From NCBI RefSeq assembly GCF_035046485.1, contig NC_085138.1, positions 271,417,694 through 271,481,693 on the forward strand: DNA of 64,000 bases, written 5' to 3'. The notes beneath the pieces were generated by a model. The model was given only the letters and a program-made list of their open reading frames with translations. It was not told the DNA's origin and made no database searches. Within the stretch, counting starts at the first letter, position 1. The number at the start of each line of letters is the position of its first letter. Positions 1 to 11,380 of this stretch are shown here, one piece after another. Source of the stretch: Aedes albopictus. Lineage: Eukaryota; Arthropoda; Insecta; Diptera; Culicidae. A program made the position numbers and the translations under genes.

Positions 1-1044
1 TTCAATTTCAACCTGCACGTAACATGCATCGCTAATTTTGTTAATACAAGACATCATCATACATTGCAATTCACCTGAGTTATCATCATCGTCCTCATTC
101 GTCCTCAGATACTGCATCCGTTCACAAAGATCCTCGCTGGGCCGCTCGAGTTCCTCAGCTTCCACATCCTCTGTGAAATGAACCGTGTCACGTGTCATGT
201 TCTTCAGCCTGAAGCATTTAGGCCCTTTATACCGCAGAAGTCACACACTATATCCGCCAGTGGTCGCCCTGGAATCTTTCTCCACTCCATAGCCCTTGAG
301 TTATTCACGCTTCTGCTATAACCCTGCTCACGTCTGCTGTATGCTCCTCTTCCTGGTTGTGTACTATTAAAAGGCCTATTGAAACCCAGTCGGCTTTTCA
401 CTGGCCCTCTACCTTGCCCTGATTGCCCTGAATTGTTGAAACGATAAACTGCCGCCAACTTTGCTAAAGCCGAGCCACTAGGAGAACGGATTGAAGCTAT
501 TTGCGCGGCGTTTCCCACATCTTGGAGCCTTTGCGCATTGTTTCCAGCCATCTCCCAAGTTGTACAAAGTTTTTCCGTTGAAGCTAGAGTCAAATTCTCC
601 TCATTGAAGAGGCGTTGTTGCAAAAGCTTATCACGCACACCCGCTACGATTCTATCTCTAATAGCAGAATTTTTGAAATCCGCAAAATTGCAAAATTCGG
701 CCTGCAGCTTGACCGATAAAATAAAATCTTCAATCGATTCGTCTGGTTGCTGAACCCGATTGTTAAATTTAAACCGCTGTATCAAATCAGTTTCTGTTTT
801 GTCAAATCTCAATTTCAATTTGGACACCATGTCTTCATAAGAAGCATTTGTTAAACCATCATTGGGAAACAATAGCTTTAGCTCTGTAAAAACTGTTGGA
901 CCGCTTATTGTAATGAGGTGCTTTTTTCATTTCGTTCGACACATGGTTAACCAAAAAGAAATAGCCAAGTCGTTCAACCCAGTCCGTGAAAGAATTGCCT
1001 CTACGATAAGGTTCAATTGTCAGCGAAATGTTGGTTTGCGCCAT
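1..1044 (-). pseudogene. Ty3/gypsy-type retrotransposon gag, partial and frameshifted
   Basis: The start is the ATG at 1044 (MAQTNISLTIEPYRRG), typical of the capsid/nucleocapsid precursor of Ty3/gypsy retrotransposons. The middle part shows the capsid pattern DWVERLGYFFLVNHV, then FKFNNRVQQPDESIEDFI and LKLQAEFCNF-like residues. It is followed by an Arg/Gly-rich tail and one zinc-knuckle start (CDFCGIKG) near 225-240. Two frame breaks are visible: one extra A in an A6 run near 920-926, and another break near 225 inside the zinc knuckle. An acidic stretch (EDVEAEELERPSEDLCERM) continues to base 1, so protease and pol would lie outside the window to the left. No LTR could be placed upstream. 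Gag family assignment is firm; the exact lineage is not. Confidence 0.8.
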
Positions 1045-1983
1045 TTTGTTTAAGAAATCACTATAAACACTTTTCTATTCACTTTTATAATCGGCCGGGT
1101 TCACAAAAAAAGGAAAAAGTGGAATGAGCTTACCGAATGAGGATGTCGACCTTGGCAGTACACAGCTGGACCTTCTACCCTTTGGCAGGCGTGGCTTGGA
1201 GGCGGTGCGAAGTGGGCAGGGGCACACAGTGATGAGGCGTCGTTTTAAATCCACCTGAGTAGCCCTCGTTAATAGGACTTGGAATGCCTAGATGGATTAG
1301 AGAGGAAGAAATTAATAGCTGGTATAACAATAGTTTTCTTTCAATGGCTATATCAATTATGGTCTGTGACCGTTTTGCCCTTGGTGCTTTATTGCCTGTC
1401 TCTCTCCCTGAATAGCACACAGTTCAAAATGGCGTCTGACAAAAGGTTAGGAAGTTTTAGTATAGTTTAGCAACAATTAATTACACAGTATGAAACTCAA
1501 TCAAACTGCAAAACTTACTCCTTTATTTGTTGGAACCAGGTTTGGAACCAATTTCCAGATACTATCAAATGCGAGGTGACACGTGTTCACACTATTCTAT
1601 GTCCTTTTTGCCGGTGCGGATGCAGAAATTTTGCCTGAAATGACGCCCGCAGATTCCTCACGTTGATGAGTCTTCTCCCACGAAGAAATTTGCAATCACG
1701 CGTATCAGGCTTTGATTTCTCGCAAAATGGAACACTATCGTCAAAATTCACACGCGATACCTTGAACGATTTAACCAATTTGCCTCGTCAACACTGTTCG
1801 GTTTTCTTATCGGGTATTTCAGCTGTAGCTTTCTGGAGAGAGATTGAGGAACACAAGTGTTCAGCTTGAAGATCGTAAATGAACTGATCAGAACGGTCCG
1901 TCCGTTTATTCGCATGAGCTCAGAATACTGCCCTAAGGCGTTACATATAATGCCACAGTTGATTTAGAAAAAGGAAGGTAGGG
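1045..1983. other. No gene recognised upstream of the gag
   Basis: This should hold the leader and 5' LTR of the minus-strand gypsy element, but no LTR pair or primer binding site can be defined because the partner LTR is outside the window. A good minus-strand splice-donor-like string (TTCGGTAAGC) lies near 1126-1135. Short open frames on both strands show no recognisable domain. Confidence 0.4.
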
Positions 1984-2200
1984 TAGATGTACCAGTTATG
2001 GCCATAGTGGTTGCCTATTTGGCCATAGTGGAAATTTAGAAAGTTTTCAAGCTTTCACCTATAATGAAAGTTTTAGTAGCAAGCATTTAAATGCTTCTTG
2101 TCATTGAAACGTTTGAAATGACGCAACATTTGGAATTATATCAAATAACCACTATTGCCAAATAGGGTACCACTATGGCGATAACTGGTACACTCAGCCT
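1984..2200. repeat. Hairpin MITE, about 215 bp
   Basis: The ends are inverted repeats of about 45 bp: GTACCAGTTATGGCCATAGT on the left, and the complement of ACTATGGCGATAACTGGTAC on the right, each followed by a second CTATTTGGCCATAGTGG-like block. There is no coding capacity. The element abuts the R1 fragment that starts at 2209. No target duplication could be assigned. Confidence 0.65.
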
Positions 2201-2208
2201 ATTCAACA

Positions 2209-2669
2209 GATATTACCCTCGTTGTATACGGTGAGTCGATAGAGGAAGTGGAGTTGAAAGCAGCGCATGCGATAGGCGTAGCGGAGAAGTGGATGAGGCT
2301 GAGACAGCTGGTACTCGCGCACAAAACGGAGGTGGTAATGGAGAACAACCGCAAGTCTGAACAGCAGACAGTGGTCACCAGGGGTGAGTGTACGATCAAC
2401 TCCAAGCGCTCACTGAAGTATCTGGGGGGCATGATCAATGACAAGCTGAAATCCGGTAGCCACGTGGAATATGCTTGCAAAAGGGCAAGCATGGCGATTA
2501 TGGCATTGTCGAAGATGATGTCAAATAGCTCGGCAGTAGTCGCGAGCAACCGTTAGCTGCTTGCGACAGTAGCGGTCTCCATATTACGGTACTGCGCCGC
2601 TGTGTGGATGAGGGCACGAGTAGATAACCGAAACGTGAAACGACTCGAGATTATCCACAGGCTGATAAC
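2209..2669 (+). pseudogene. R1-clade non-LTR retrotransposon, RT C-terminal fragment
   Basis: The frame opens just after the catalytic aspartates of the palm (DITLVVYGESIEEVE). It continues with the R1-type sequence LKYLGGMINDKLKSGSHVEYACKRA in the conserved order, then an in-frame TAG at 2554-2556, and resumes with LLATVAVSILRYCAAVW. This matches the end of the reverse transcriptase domain and the beginning of the C-terminal region in R1/LOA-like elements. Both ends are cut by other repeats: the MITE ending near 2200 and the inverted-repeat element starting at 2670. It is a dead fragment. Confidence 0.75.
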
Positions 2670-2906
2670 AAATCGTTTAGAGGTTCCGCCAGAGCAATTT
2701 TTGAAAAATGATTCTTTTACATTAAAATTATTAAAAAAATATTTTTTCAAATATATTACATCTTTTTTTAGAGATATTGCGCATATGAAATGCTATCAGA
2801 TAAAACTTTCATAGTTGAAAATAAAAAATAGTATATGATTTTTTTTTTTTGAAAAACGCTCCAAAAATAGACTTTTTACTAGCCCTGGCGAAACCTCTAA
2901 ACGATT
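2670..2906. repeat. Short terminal-inverted-repeat element, about 237 bp
   Basis: Termini AATCGTTTAGAGGTTCCGCC (left) and the complement of GGCGAAACCTCTAAACGATT (right) form an inverted repeat of about 25 bp with one mismatch. The interior is AT-rich and non-coding. It lies directly against the R1 fragment. Confidence 0.6.
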
Positions 2907-3252
2907 TTTTTGGAAAATCGAAATGTTCTACAAAAATGCTTCAAATATGTATATCTTTCATTTAAAGGTTGAGCACCTTGAATTTTCAACCATCGATTTT
3001 TTATGGGACAGCCTAATGCCCAGGCTTCGTGGAATATAAATCTTACATTTATTTTTAAAAACAAAGACCATAGTATGCATAAAATAATGTGAATATTCTC
3101 AGTTGTTTTGATTCACATTTGTAGGGCATTTTAAAACAACAATGTTGTACAGTATATACGCCTAACCATGAAATTCACATCACATTTTCTCAATGGAAAA
3201 TCAACAAAATGCGATTTTTTCCTACAGCGGATGGTCAACGCAAGTTATGTTT
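2907..3252. other. No gene; AT-rich spacer
   Basis: AT-rich sequence between two repeats. Nothing coding is recognised. Confidence 0.5.
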
Positions 3253-4638
3253 CCCGAGCAGAGGAGAATAGCAAGTTAATAACTACGAAATCACATAACT
3301 TGTTTTTATATCTTGTTTTGTTATTATTAAATTATCAAGGCATAGCTTTTCCATAGCAAATTTTGTTGGACAACCTCATTTTGTTATAATCAAGCTATTG
3401 ATATACACTAACTAAATAACATTGATATAACATGTTTTGTTGAAGTACAAGTTTAGTTATTGCTGTACTATTGATCAACTTATCAGCAATAGCACAACAG
3501 TAACAAGTTTTGAAATCACAGCAACAATTCGACAATTATGACCTGTCCCTTTGTGTTGTTCCATTTTTGTATTCAGTTAAAGCAGAAATTCCTGAACGAC
3601 TCCTTTAAAGAATTCCTTAATTAATTTTTGAATAAGCACTTGGAAGTTCTGGAGGAACCTTTCGATAAATCTCTTGAGAAGTCTTCAAGAGAACTAATGG
3701 CGCAATTTTCTAAGAAATTCTGAAGTTAATACTTCTGAGCAATTATTAGGATTCTTGGCAGAATCTTTTGAAAAACTCCTGGAGAATCCTTCGGAAAAAC
3801 TCATGGTGAAATCCTCAAAGCAGTTTTCAGAGAAATCTTAACATGAACTTCAAGACTAACGATCACAGGAAATTCTGAAGAATCCCTTGAAGGCATTATA
3901 TGTAGGATTCTTGAGGAATTTCTAGAGGAGCCATTGAAAATCCATGAAAGATTCCGTCAAAGAACTCTCGGAGAAATTTCTGGAAGATTTTTGGAGTCAT
4001 TTATGGAAAAATTTATGACCAAATCTATCGACAAATTTTTGGAAGAATTTTATGACAAAGTCATTTGATAAACATAAAAGGAGTTTTTGACGGAATCCTT
4101 AGAGAAATAAATAGAGCAATTTAAGAAAAAAAATATTGCAAAAAATTGTGGTGAAAGTCCTGTAGGAATCATCAGAGGAAGTTTGGGAGAAATTATAGCA
4201 AAATTTTTGAAGGAATTCTTGTAGAATCCAGGAGGAATATTCGACATAATTCTTGAATCTAGGGAAAAATCAGAGGAATTAAAAGAATCTTTCCAGGAGA
4301 ACTGTAATAAACTGTACAATATTTCCAATATCCCAAAAATTTTCTGCAAAACTGTTGAGCATTCTAAAAATTCTTCAGTTTCTATGCTGAAAAAAAGGTC
4401 ACACGTGCTCCGAAAACAATTAAAGTATGTATAACAGTTTATAAATTACAGGTGGAAATCGAAGCTCGTCGTATTTGATAACATAGAAATAACTAAAGTT
4501 CGATTATCTTGCAATTATGCGATTATCTCTTAGAATGAATTAAAAGCTGAATATAGTATTTTTCGATCATTTGAAAATATTTCTTACGTGGTATGATTCT
4601 GCAGTCATAGGTAATCCTTGGGCTGATGGTGGGTACAC

Positions 4639-4671
<33 letters not shown>

Positions 4672-5084
4672 TTGAAAATATTTCTTACGTCAGAGTGATG
4701 AACCTCATGTTATTGGCGGGTTTGTGAGACAAAGCGAATAATTTTATATAATAAGTATTATAACTTATTTAGTAACAAGTTTGATATCATAGCAAATTCT
4801 GCTCTCCGATTACTATCAATAACATATTAATATCAAAATTTGTTATTGAAATATTTTCCGAATTCACTGTTATTTAGTTGTTATTGAAACTAACAAAACA
4901 AGTTATTGAAATGGTTTTCCAGGAACAGTTTTTGTTATGGAATTTCTTATTTTGCTGCTTATGATAGACAACTTTGTAACACAATATGTTATGTTAATAA
5001 CTTAAAAATAATCGATTTTATTATTCAGTTATTTTGCCCAAATAACACAGCTCCTTATGCTGTTGTTATTCCCTTCTGCTCGGG
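3253..5084. mobile_element. CCCGAGCAGA-terminal transposon, copy A (non-autonomous)
   Basis: It begins CCCGAGCAGAGGAGAATA and ends in the complement (TATTCCCTTCTGCTCGGG), flanked by TT on each side, consistent with a 2-bp target duplication. The ends carry AT-rich subterminal sequence with repeated TAATAAC/GTTATTA motifs. The middle (about 3,560-4,370) is a degenerate 12-bp-period repeat related to CTGGAGGAATTC. Copy B at 11,381-13,434 is the same element. No transposase frame is visible; the open frames in the middle are the tetrapeptide-period product of the 12-bp repeat. The superfamily is unknown to me. Confidence 0.85.
4589..4667 (+). mobile_element. 5'-truncated retroelement insert with (TCA)n tail
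   Basis: Copy B lacks this segment. In copy A the string TCATTTGAAAATATTTCTTA occurs on both sides (from 4567 and from 4668), a target duplication of about 20 bp. The insert is only about 80 bp and ends in an (ATC/TCA)n run. This is the signature of target-primed insertion of a severely 5'-truncated non-LTR element or SINE. The donor family is not identified. Confidence 0.7.
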
Positions 5085-5204
5085 TTACCACATACTATCC
5101 ACGTTTTGATAGTCACTTTGATATATGTTAGTATTTTGAGCGAAACATATTTCTTGATTTTTGGCCCAAAGTTACCGCCCAGGTCCAATGTCACTCCGAC
5201 TGGC

Positions 5205-5500
5205 GGTGCTAGATTTGTAGAAATGAGCTAATTTTTTGTACGGTGATAAGCTTAATTCTTCGTTTCTGCAATGCAATTGATCAAAAAGCATCGGTATTAT
5301 AATTCCTTGCCTAATTTGATGCTGTTTGAGCAAAACGTGTTGTTGTTTTCTCCATTTCTTGCCTCTTCATCAACACAGTTTCTCAAAGTTTTGTTCAAAC
5401 TGCATCAAATAGCCAAGGAATCATAATATCCACGCTTTTTGCAGCATTTCACATCAGAAACAAAGAACTGATCATCTCCCATACACATATTTAGTTCATT
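5205..5500. repeat. Imperfect foldback element
   Basis: A left arm containing AAAAGCATCGGTATTATAAT and TTTGATGCTGTTTGAGCAAA is repeated in inverted form on the right (TTTGTTCAAACTGCATCAAA, then TATCCACGCTTTTTGCAGC). One arm only of the same family occurs at 9,400-9,560. It is non-coding. Confidence 0.65.
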
Positions 5501-6990
5501 ACTTCAAATCTAGAACTTCATCGAACAACGCTTAAACCATGTGTTCAATCCCCTTGCTCTGAAACGATTCTCTTTGAGCCAGGTTTTTCTATGCTCGCCA
5601 GATTCCAGACGGGAATCGGCCAAAGCCCCAAGCTGCTGGTCTTGAGCCGACGGCTGCTTCCGGGGTGGGCGCTCAAGGCCTCTTTTTTTGGTAACCTGGA
5701 TCTCAGGGTCGTTGAGGTGGTCATGGAGAATTCCTAGGGGATTGGTGTGGTAAAAAGGCGGATAGTACAAAACGGAACGGACAACGGAAAACAAGATTTC
5801 TACGAGCAAAATTAATACAAACTGTGGTTCAGAGGAGCCATACAAATTTATTATTAATGAAACTAGAAAAACTTCGAGGTTATGTGTGTGTGCGTGTGTG
5901 TATTGTAACGGTTTTACATAAGGTTCATATACATGATAGTTTTGGGACGAGCTCACCGGTACGTTGCGGCCGTTGCTGCTGCTGATGATTCGATAAGCTG
6001 TTGATGCTGGAATTCCGGATGGTTCGGGTGATCTTACGATTATTCGGCTTCTTCTTCACTGCTTCAGTCATCTTCACAACCTCATCCCCATAAGAGGGGG
6101 AGTGGGGTGGGGGGGGGGGGGGTTGTAGTTTGACGGTTAGGCCTGGTTAGCTTACGGCCTTTGTTCCACAGGGTCCGGAGAGCGGTACCAATTCGTGCAC
6201 TTTCACTGGGTCGGGGTTCGAGCGAGCTGACACCATTGTTCATTGGTAAGGCACAGACTTTACGGAACGTCACGGGGTAGTCCTAACGCGAGGATTCCCT
6301 TTCTTCTTACCACTTCCAACTGTTTCACACACTGCAGTTCAAAATCACCACACTCGCTCGAACTTTTCGTACGTTTGGTGATCTTTGGTAGCCTAACTCA
6401 GTTGGTATTAACTTTATATTGAAAGGTGTCTAATTAACCAACCGTTGTGGTGATGGCACACAAAGATCCGTACTATTAAAACTTAAATGTTTTATACTGT
6501 TTGTGACGTTTTAGCTGTAGAGATTTTTAACATTTAATTGAATTGAAATTTGTTAGGATTATTTTTAGTTTAAGTTTTAAATCACTAACACAAGGAACTC
6601 AACCGGTTTATAATATTGCGGACAAAACCGGACCGTCGCGTTCATCACTTCTCCGGACCAATACTATAAGAGAGCCTCCCCAAATTCTGCCATCTCATTT
6701 ATAGTCCTCCCAGAAGGCCTAAGGAGAGAAGGGGGGGGGGGGGTTGTCCTTCCACCTCGCAGCTTGACTTGCTATATAGAAATTGCATATCCTGGCTTTG
6801 GTGACAACTGCTTATTCAAAGACGCCGATGATGATGACAGTTACTTACACACTAAACAAATTTTAACAAATTTTGAGTAAGGTGTCATATAAATTTAGTT
6901 TATTAAAATTCCGATTTTAGGCTACATGCGAAGCCTTAACACTCCCTAACGAACACTTGTTTTCCATTTTTTTTTTGTAAATAAATAATC
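5501..6990. other. Unassigned region with possible minus-strand exon
   Basis: No homology was recognised. It contains G-runs (about 6,109-6,122 and 6,732-6,745) and a short TG-rich stretch at 5,884-5,900. On the minus strand, an ATG at 6071 opens a frame beginning MTEAVKKKPNNRKITR and reaching a splice-donor-like CG|GTGAGC at 5,957/5,956, listed separately. The long minus-strand open frame at 5,510-5,956 has no recognisable domain. Confidence 0.4.
5957..6071 (-). CDS. Possible first coding exon, unidentified
   Basis: I do not recognise this gene. The ATG at 6071 is followed by about 38 codons: a Lys/Arg-rich start (KKKPNNRKITRTIRN), then a Ser/Asn stretch and a glutamine run (HQQQQRPQ). The frame ends at CG|GTGAGC, a good donor match, in phase 1. 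A basic, Q-rich N-terminus is plausible for a nuclear protein, but no downstream exon can be located in the window. It may be chance or a piece of an unrecognised retroelement. Confidence 0.2.
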
Positions 6991-7440
6991 TAGTAATTGT
7001 ATATAAATCAATCTGAATAAATATGTAAATAAAGCATCTAATATTAAATAGTAAATAAATAAATAATCAAATAAATAAATAAATAAATAAATAGAAAAAA
7101 ATAAAAAAGACACTACACCGTCTTCAGCCAGAGGCTGCACAGACTGAACATTACACATACACGAGACAACGGACAACACACATAACACCCAGTGGTCCAA
7201 TGGAGAATTTTCCGTTTCACGAAAAGTTTTCCCCGACTGGAGCGGGAATCGAACCCGCACTCCGAGGCTTACGAAACGCCTAGACGACTGACGCCGCTAA
7301 CCGCACGGCCATGAAGCCCACCTATAAATAAATATAAATAAATAAATAGATAAATAAAGCATCTGAATAATAAACAAATCTACAATCGGAATATATAAAC
7401 AGAACAAAGTAAACTAATAAATTAATAAATAAATGAAAAG
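6990..7440. repeat. (ATAA)n / (TAAA)n simple repeat tract
   Basis: AAATAAATAAATA-type runs occur at 7,020-7,115 and again at 7,322-7,440, on both sides of the SINE at 7,085-7,321. The SINE's own AT-rich tail cannot be separated from the surrounding repeat. Confidence 0.7.
7085..7321 (-). mobile_element. tRNA-derived SINE, minus strand
   Basis: Read on the minus strand, the element starts near 7321 with GGTGGGCTTCATGGCCGTGC. A polymerase III A-box-like stretch (TGGCCGTGCGGTTAGCGG) is followed about 40 bp later by a B box, GGTTCGATTCC. A non-tRNA body follows, then a (TTTA)n tail that merges with flanking repeats. It does not fold as a clean tRNA gene. The open frame across its body is not a gene. 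Confidence 0.75.
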
Positions 7441-8893
7441 ACACCTTAAGCTACTAAGTGTAAAATAAACATAACTCAAACACACAACAGTGGAGACCAA
7501 CATTTATGATACACTTAGACATTTAAATAAATAATATAAAGATACAATATTCAATAAAAAAAAAAACAATAACAATAACATGCTCTGAACCAACAGCTAG
7601 CCTTTCCACCACACAAGACATTGTTACCCAAACGGTTGGTAACAGCACGTAAGTTAAGGACATTTCTCTTTAATACAGAGTCCCAACGTCAACAGAAGTT
7701 CGTATTATAATTCAATGCTAAAACCCAATCTAGAAAATTTCACACATCTTTTTCTTGATCAACTTTACTTACTCTTCCGGGAAACTTTACCTCAAACTGT
7801 TTCAACATCTGTTGCTCCACCAAATTAAAAGTAATCCTATTTCATATAGCTAATGTAAATCAATCTCCTTTATTAGTCTCAGCTCATCTCGGACATGCTA
7901 TCAAGTATGCAGACACCCCATACCAACCGTATCTTATCCCATCTGTTCCTCCTGGCCATGGTTGGTGTATTATATCATTATGTACTTACACGGCACCTCA
8001 TCGTCTTCCATCGCTGCGTTGGTCCGTCTCTCATAGGTAGATAATTGAAACGAGAACAAACCCCAAAAATCAACATGATCCCAGACCCTCCACACTCTAT
8101 CCCTCGAACAACGGCAGCCATCAAGTGAACAGCGTGTTCATCACGAGCAAAACAAAAACGTAACAAAGTAATAAATAATGGAACATTTTTACATTAAATA
8201 TATTAAAAAAGCTGTACAGTGTAACACATTCCAGCGCACCTCCCCGACGACGGGACACGGGACGTCTCGACGCAATGTTCTAAAGTTTTGCTCAACCCAC
8301 CCGTTTCCCAACGTCCGCGTCCCCACAGGTCGTCGTGCTGCTGCGGTAAGAGTAACAACTGACGGCAGAGAGTAATAATAATGGAAAAAGCTTTTTAGTC
8401 GTAGTCGTCTTCGTCTGCCGTATGTTTACAGCACTTCCATCAAACCTCTTCGAGAACCAGTACCAAGCGGTGTGGCAGGTACTCGAATGGGAATTTTTCA
8501 ATATCAAAACCACCCTTTTCTAAGCTAAAAACCACTTTTATAGGGGAAAACAGCTTCGTCTGCTGTAGCGCGTGTGAAAACTCTCACACTTCTCCGCCGA
8601 TGCTGTTTGGTAAAGTCCACAATAGCAACAAGTTGTATTACGAATACAGGTTTGCAATTCGTAAACGCAAAATAAGTTTTAGCAGTGACTTCTAGATAAA
8701 CGTTCCTTCTCAGATGGCTTGGTAAGGTTCGAGCGTGAACACAGAGGTTTGTATCCCGGAGAGCGCACTACGCAAGGCTAGGCATCGTCCACTTATTACG
8801 TAACGCTATAGGGGAGAGGGGAGTCGAGCTAAGCGATACGAGCCGCACAAAATATGTTTGGCTTTCTTACTAAAAGCATTATCTGAAATCGAC
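7441..8893. other. No gene recognised
   Basis: Low-complexity AT-rich sequence to about 7,600, then unique-looking sequence. Small frames at 7,978-8,513 have no recognisable domain. Around 8,780-8,835 there is one arm (GTCCACTTATTACGTAACGC) of the MITE family seen complete at 57,602-57,744. Confidence 0.5.
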
Positions 8894-8901
8894 GGTTTTA
8901 G

Positions 8902-9154
8902 CACAGACAAACAGACGTAACACTCTGATAATTCATATCGTACACCAATTTAACGGTCTTTTTCAAAATTTGATAGTTGGCCAACTGCCCAACCGTGGCG
9001 CTCGCATTGTTTTTGTTCGAGTTTGACGTTTGCTCACTACCGCCACCTAGTTAGTGGTCGGCCAAACATGGGCCTTTTAGCATTGGGCGAATATGTTTCC
9101 GTGACTATGATTTGAATCGAAAAATGTTCGAAGTGTTACGTCTGTTTGTCTGTG
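8902..9154. mobile_element. MITE with CACAGACAAACAGACG termini and 8-bp duplication
   Basis: Left terminus CACAGACAAACAGACGTAAC and right terminus GTTACGTCTGTTTGTCTGTG are a near-perfect inverted repeat of at least 20 bp. GGTTTTAG precedes the left end (8,894-8,901) and is repeated at the right (9,154-9,161), overlapping the terminal G, so the duplication is 7 or 8 bp. The interior (about 210 bp) is non-coding. An 8-bp duplication suggests hAT-like or Mutator-like mobilisation. Partial ends of the same motif occur near 12,846, 28,712 and 62,588. Confidence 0.8.
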
Positions 9155-9399
9155 GTTTTAGCGTTATGTAATTTGTGTGCCATGCACTTTCAACAAAATA
9201 TAGTGATTTGGCATCTGCACACAGTTCTCAACGCAAAAAAATAATATACCCAATAATTTAATCGATGAGTTTTATGAGAGCCTTGATAAAGCCTTGATCA
9301 AAAAAGCGTATTTTAACCAATAGTGGACCCCTTGGTAGATGAAAATTGCTCTGATCTTTGAGACAGTTTGATATTTTAATAGGACATGATCGGTGAAGT

Positions 9400-9560
9400 A
9401 CTAGATTTGTAGTGATGAGCTGATTTTTTTATAGTAAGAAGGTTTACTCTCCGTTTCTGCAAGGAAGTCGTGCAAAAAGCGCGGGTATTATGATTACTTG
9501 TCTAATTTGATGCTGTTTGAGCAAAACATTGGAAAACTGTGTTGTTGTTTTCTCCATTTT
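9400..9560. repeat. Single arm of the foldback family of 5,205-5,500
   Basis: Shares CTAGATTTGTAG, TTTGATGCTGTTTGAGCAAA and TGTTGTTGTTTTCTCCAT with the left arm of the 5.2-kb foldback element. It abuts the BEL gag at about 9,575, so the open frame that starts at 9,539 begins inside the repeat, and its first dozen residues are not gag. Confidence 0.65.
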
Positions 9561-9574
9561 TTGTCTTTCAACAG

Positions 9575-11378
9575 TACCAAAGCATAAATGTCTACGCGAT
9601 GTCTGGTCTCTTGCTGACTAAGATCGTCACGGCCCGACTGGATGATCAGACGCTTCAGCTGTGGGAGAGGACCCAGGAGCACGCTAAGCTGTCTGACTTC
9701 GACAAGACGATACAATTCCTGCAGAGCGAGTGTCAGGTGTTGGAGGGATTCCAGAACCGCCAACATCAAACACCTACAACGAAGGAAGGAAGCTCCAGGC
9801 CATCCAACATGAAGTCTACAATTCAGAAGGTGCACGCTGCAGCTCCGACGAGCAAGAGCCAGCGTTGTCTTTTGTGTAACGAGGATCATCGCCACTTCGA
9901 GTACCCTACGTTCAACAAGTGGACAACAGCGCAACGCGTAGAGAAGGTAAAGGAGTTGAATTTATGCTTCAACTGCCTGAGTCCAGGACATCGTTCCGTC
10001 AAGTGCTCATCTAGGAAGACATGTGTCACAAATTTCCCAAATGGAGGAAAACGTGCCTCTGGAGCCGACCTACTGACACCAGACAAGCACAACTCCAGTG
10101 AACCATCCGGCGCCGCCATCGTAACAACCTTCTCGGCTGTTCCAAACAACCAACCGTTGGAACGACGGTGATGCTCATGACAGCTCTGGTAAATGTGCGA
10201 GACCTTTGCAACAGGAAGGTACCCTGTCGTGTGCTTCGGGATTCTGGATCGCAGATGAGCTTCATTTCGCGGAGTATGGCAGATCATCTGGCGGTACAAC
10301 GGGCTCCAACGCTTGTGCCAATTACAGGAGTAGGTGCTGCCAGGACTTGCGCTCACGAGAAGTTAACAGTGGCAGTTGAATTTAGGTATTCTGATTTCTC
10401 GACCATGGTCGAATGCTTGGTGATTTCCAAGGTGACGAGCGCCATTCCCACAACCCAACTGGATATATCGAGGTGACCCATTCCGACTTCCCTGTTCCTG
10501 GCTGATCCCGAGTTTAATACGCCTCGCCAAATCGATATGCTGCTTGGCGTATCTCATTTCCTGCGACTTGGAAGAATCCAACTGCGAGACAACTTGCTCG
10601 ACCTCCAGGAGACGCATTTTTGATAGGTGATCGCTGGTGATGTCGAGGAAAACGAGGAAAGGCAGAACGACCAGCAGTGCTACATATCCACAGCCAGCAC
10701 ACTCTTCGAGACCATGAAAAGGTTTTGGGAAGTCGAAAAAATCAACGATGCTGATCAACCTACGAACCAGGAGAAATGTGAAAAAAAGTTTCTGGCTACC
10801 CACTATCGAGACGTGGACGGCAGATGTGTTGTGTCACTGCTTTTACAAGAATATACTCCCCAGCTGAAAGAAAACTGAGAGTTAGCTCTCTGTCGCCTCT
10901 TTTTTCTCCGAAGACGGATGAAGAAGGATCCAGCTCTGAAACTCCAGTACAGCAAGCTAGTCGATGACTACGAAGTGAGATTCTAATATTCATCGTGAAG
11001 GATATCCAGCATCAGTCGCTAGCGGAATAAATTCATCGTATGGAAGCCAACAAGTCGTGTACGCGAATATACGTGCTGCACCCCATCTACTGCGACGGAA
11101 TTCTACGAGTCGGAGGGAGACTTCAGCATTCGAACCTATAGGTTCGCCAGCAAATATCAGTTCGTGTTACCAAAGCATCCAATCACTGACCTCATCAATA
11201 AGGCCTACCACGAGAAGCTAATGCACATCGGTCCCTCTGGTCTACTGGCGGCCCTTCGTCTGAAGTTTTTAGCTACTAGACGGACGATCATCCGTACGGA
11301 ATATTACGAGATCCTGCGTACACTATTCTCGTTCCAAACCAAAGAGTTCAAGTCAACTAATGGGAGGTGATTCAAGTA
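9575..11378 (+). pseudogene. BEL/Pao gag-protease-pol remnant, upstream part
   Basis: From about 9,590 the frame reads as the C-terminal half of a BEL/Pao gag (LTKIVTARLDDQTLQLWERT). Two cysteine motifs follow: CLLCNEDHRHFEYPTF and the CCHC knuckle CFNCLSPGHRSVKC. A retroviral-type aspartic protease follows near 10,228 (RDSGSQMSFIS, active-site D-S-G). A frameshift near 10,475 leads into a protease-RT linker (QIDMLLGVSHFLRLG, LLDLQETHF). The region before RT is present at 10,710-10,870 (MKRFWEVEKIND, YRDVDGRCVVSL). Then RT and RNase H are missing: by 11,090 the sequence is already the integrase zinc region (CDGILRVGGRLQHSNL, HEKLMHIGPSGLLAALRL). Several stops and shifts make it dead. Confidence 0.85.
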
Positions 11379-11380
11379 CA

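Noticed and set aside
6946..7260. 104-codon minus-strand frame with a hydrophobic stretch
   Set aside because: It runs through the SINE body into (TTTA)n repeats. The apparent membrane segment is translated simple repeat.
7228..7321. tRNA gene on the minus strand
   Set aside because: Polymerase III boxes are present, but the stems do not close as a tRNA, and a SINE body and AT tail follow directly.
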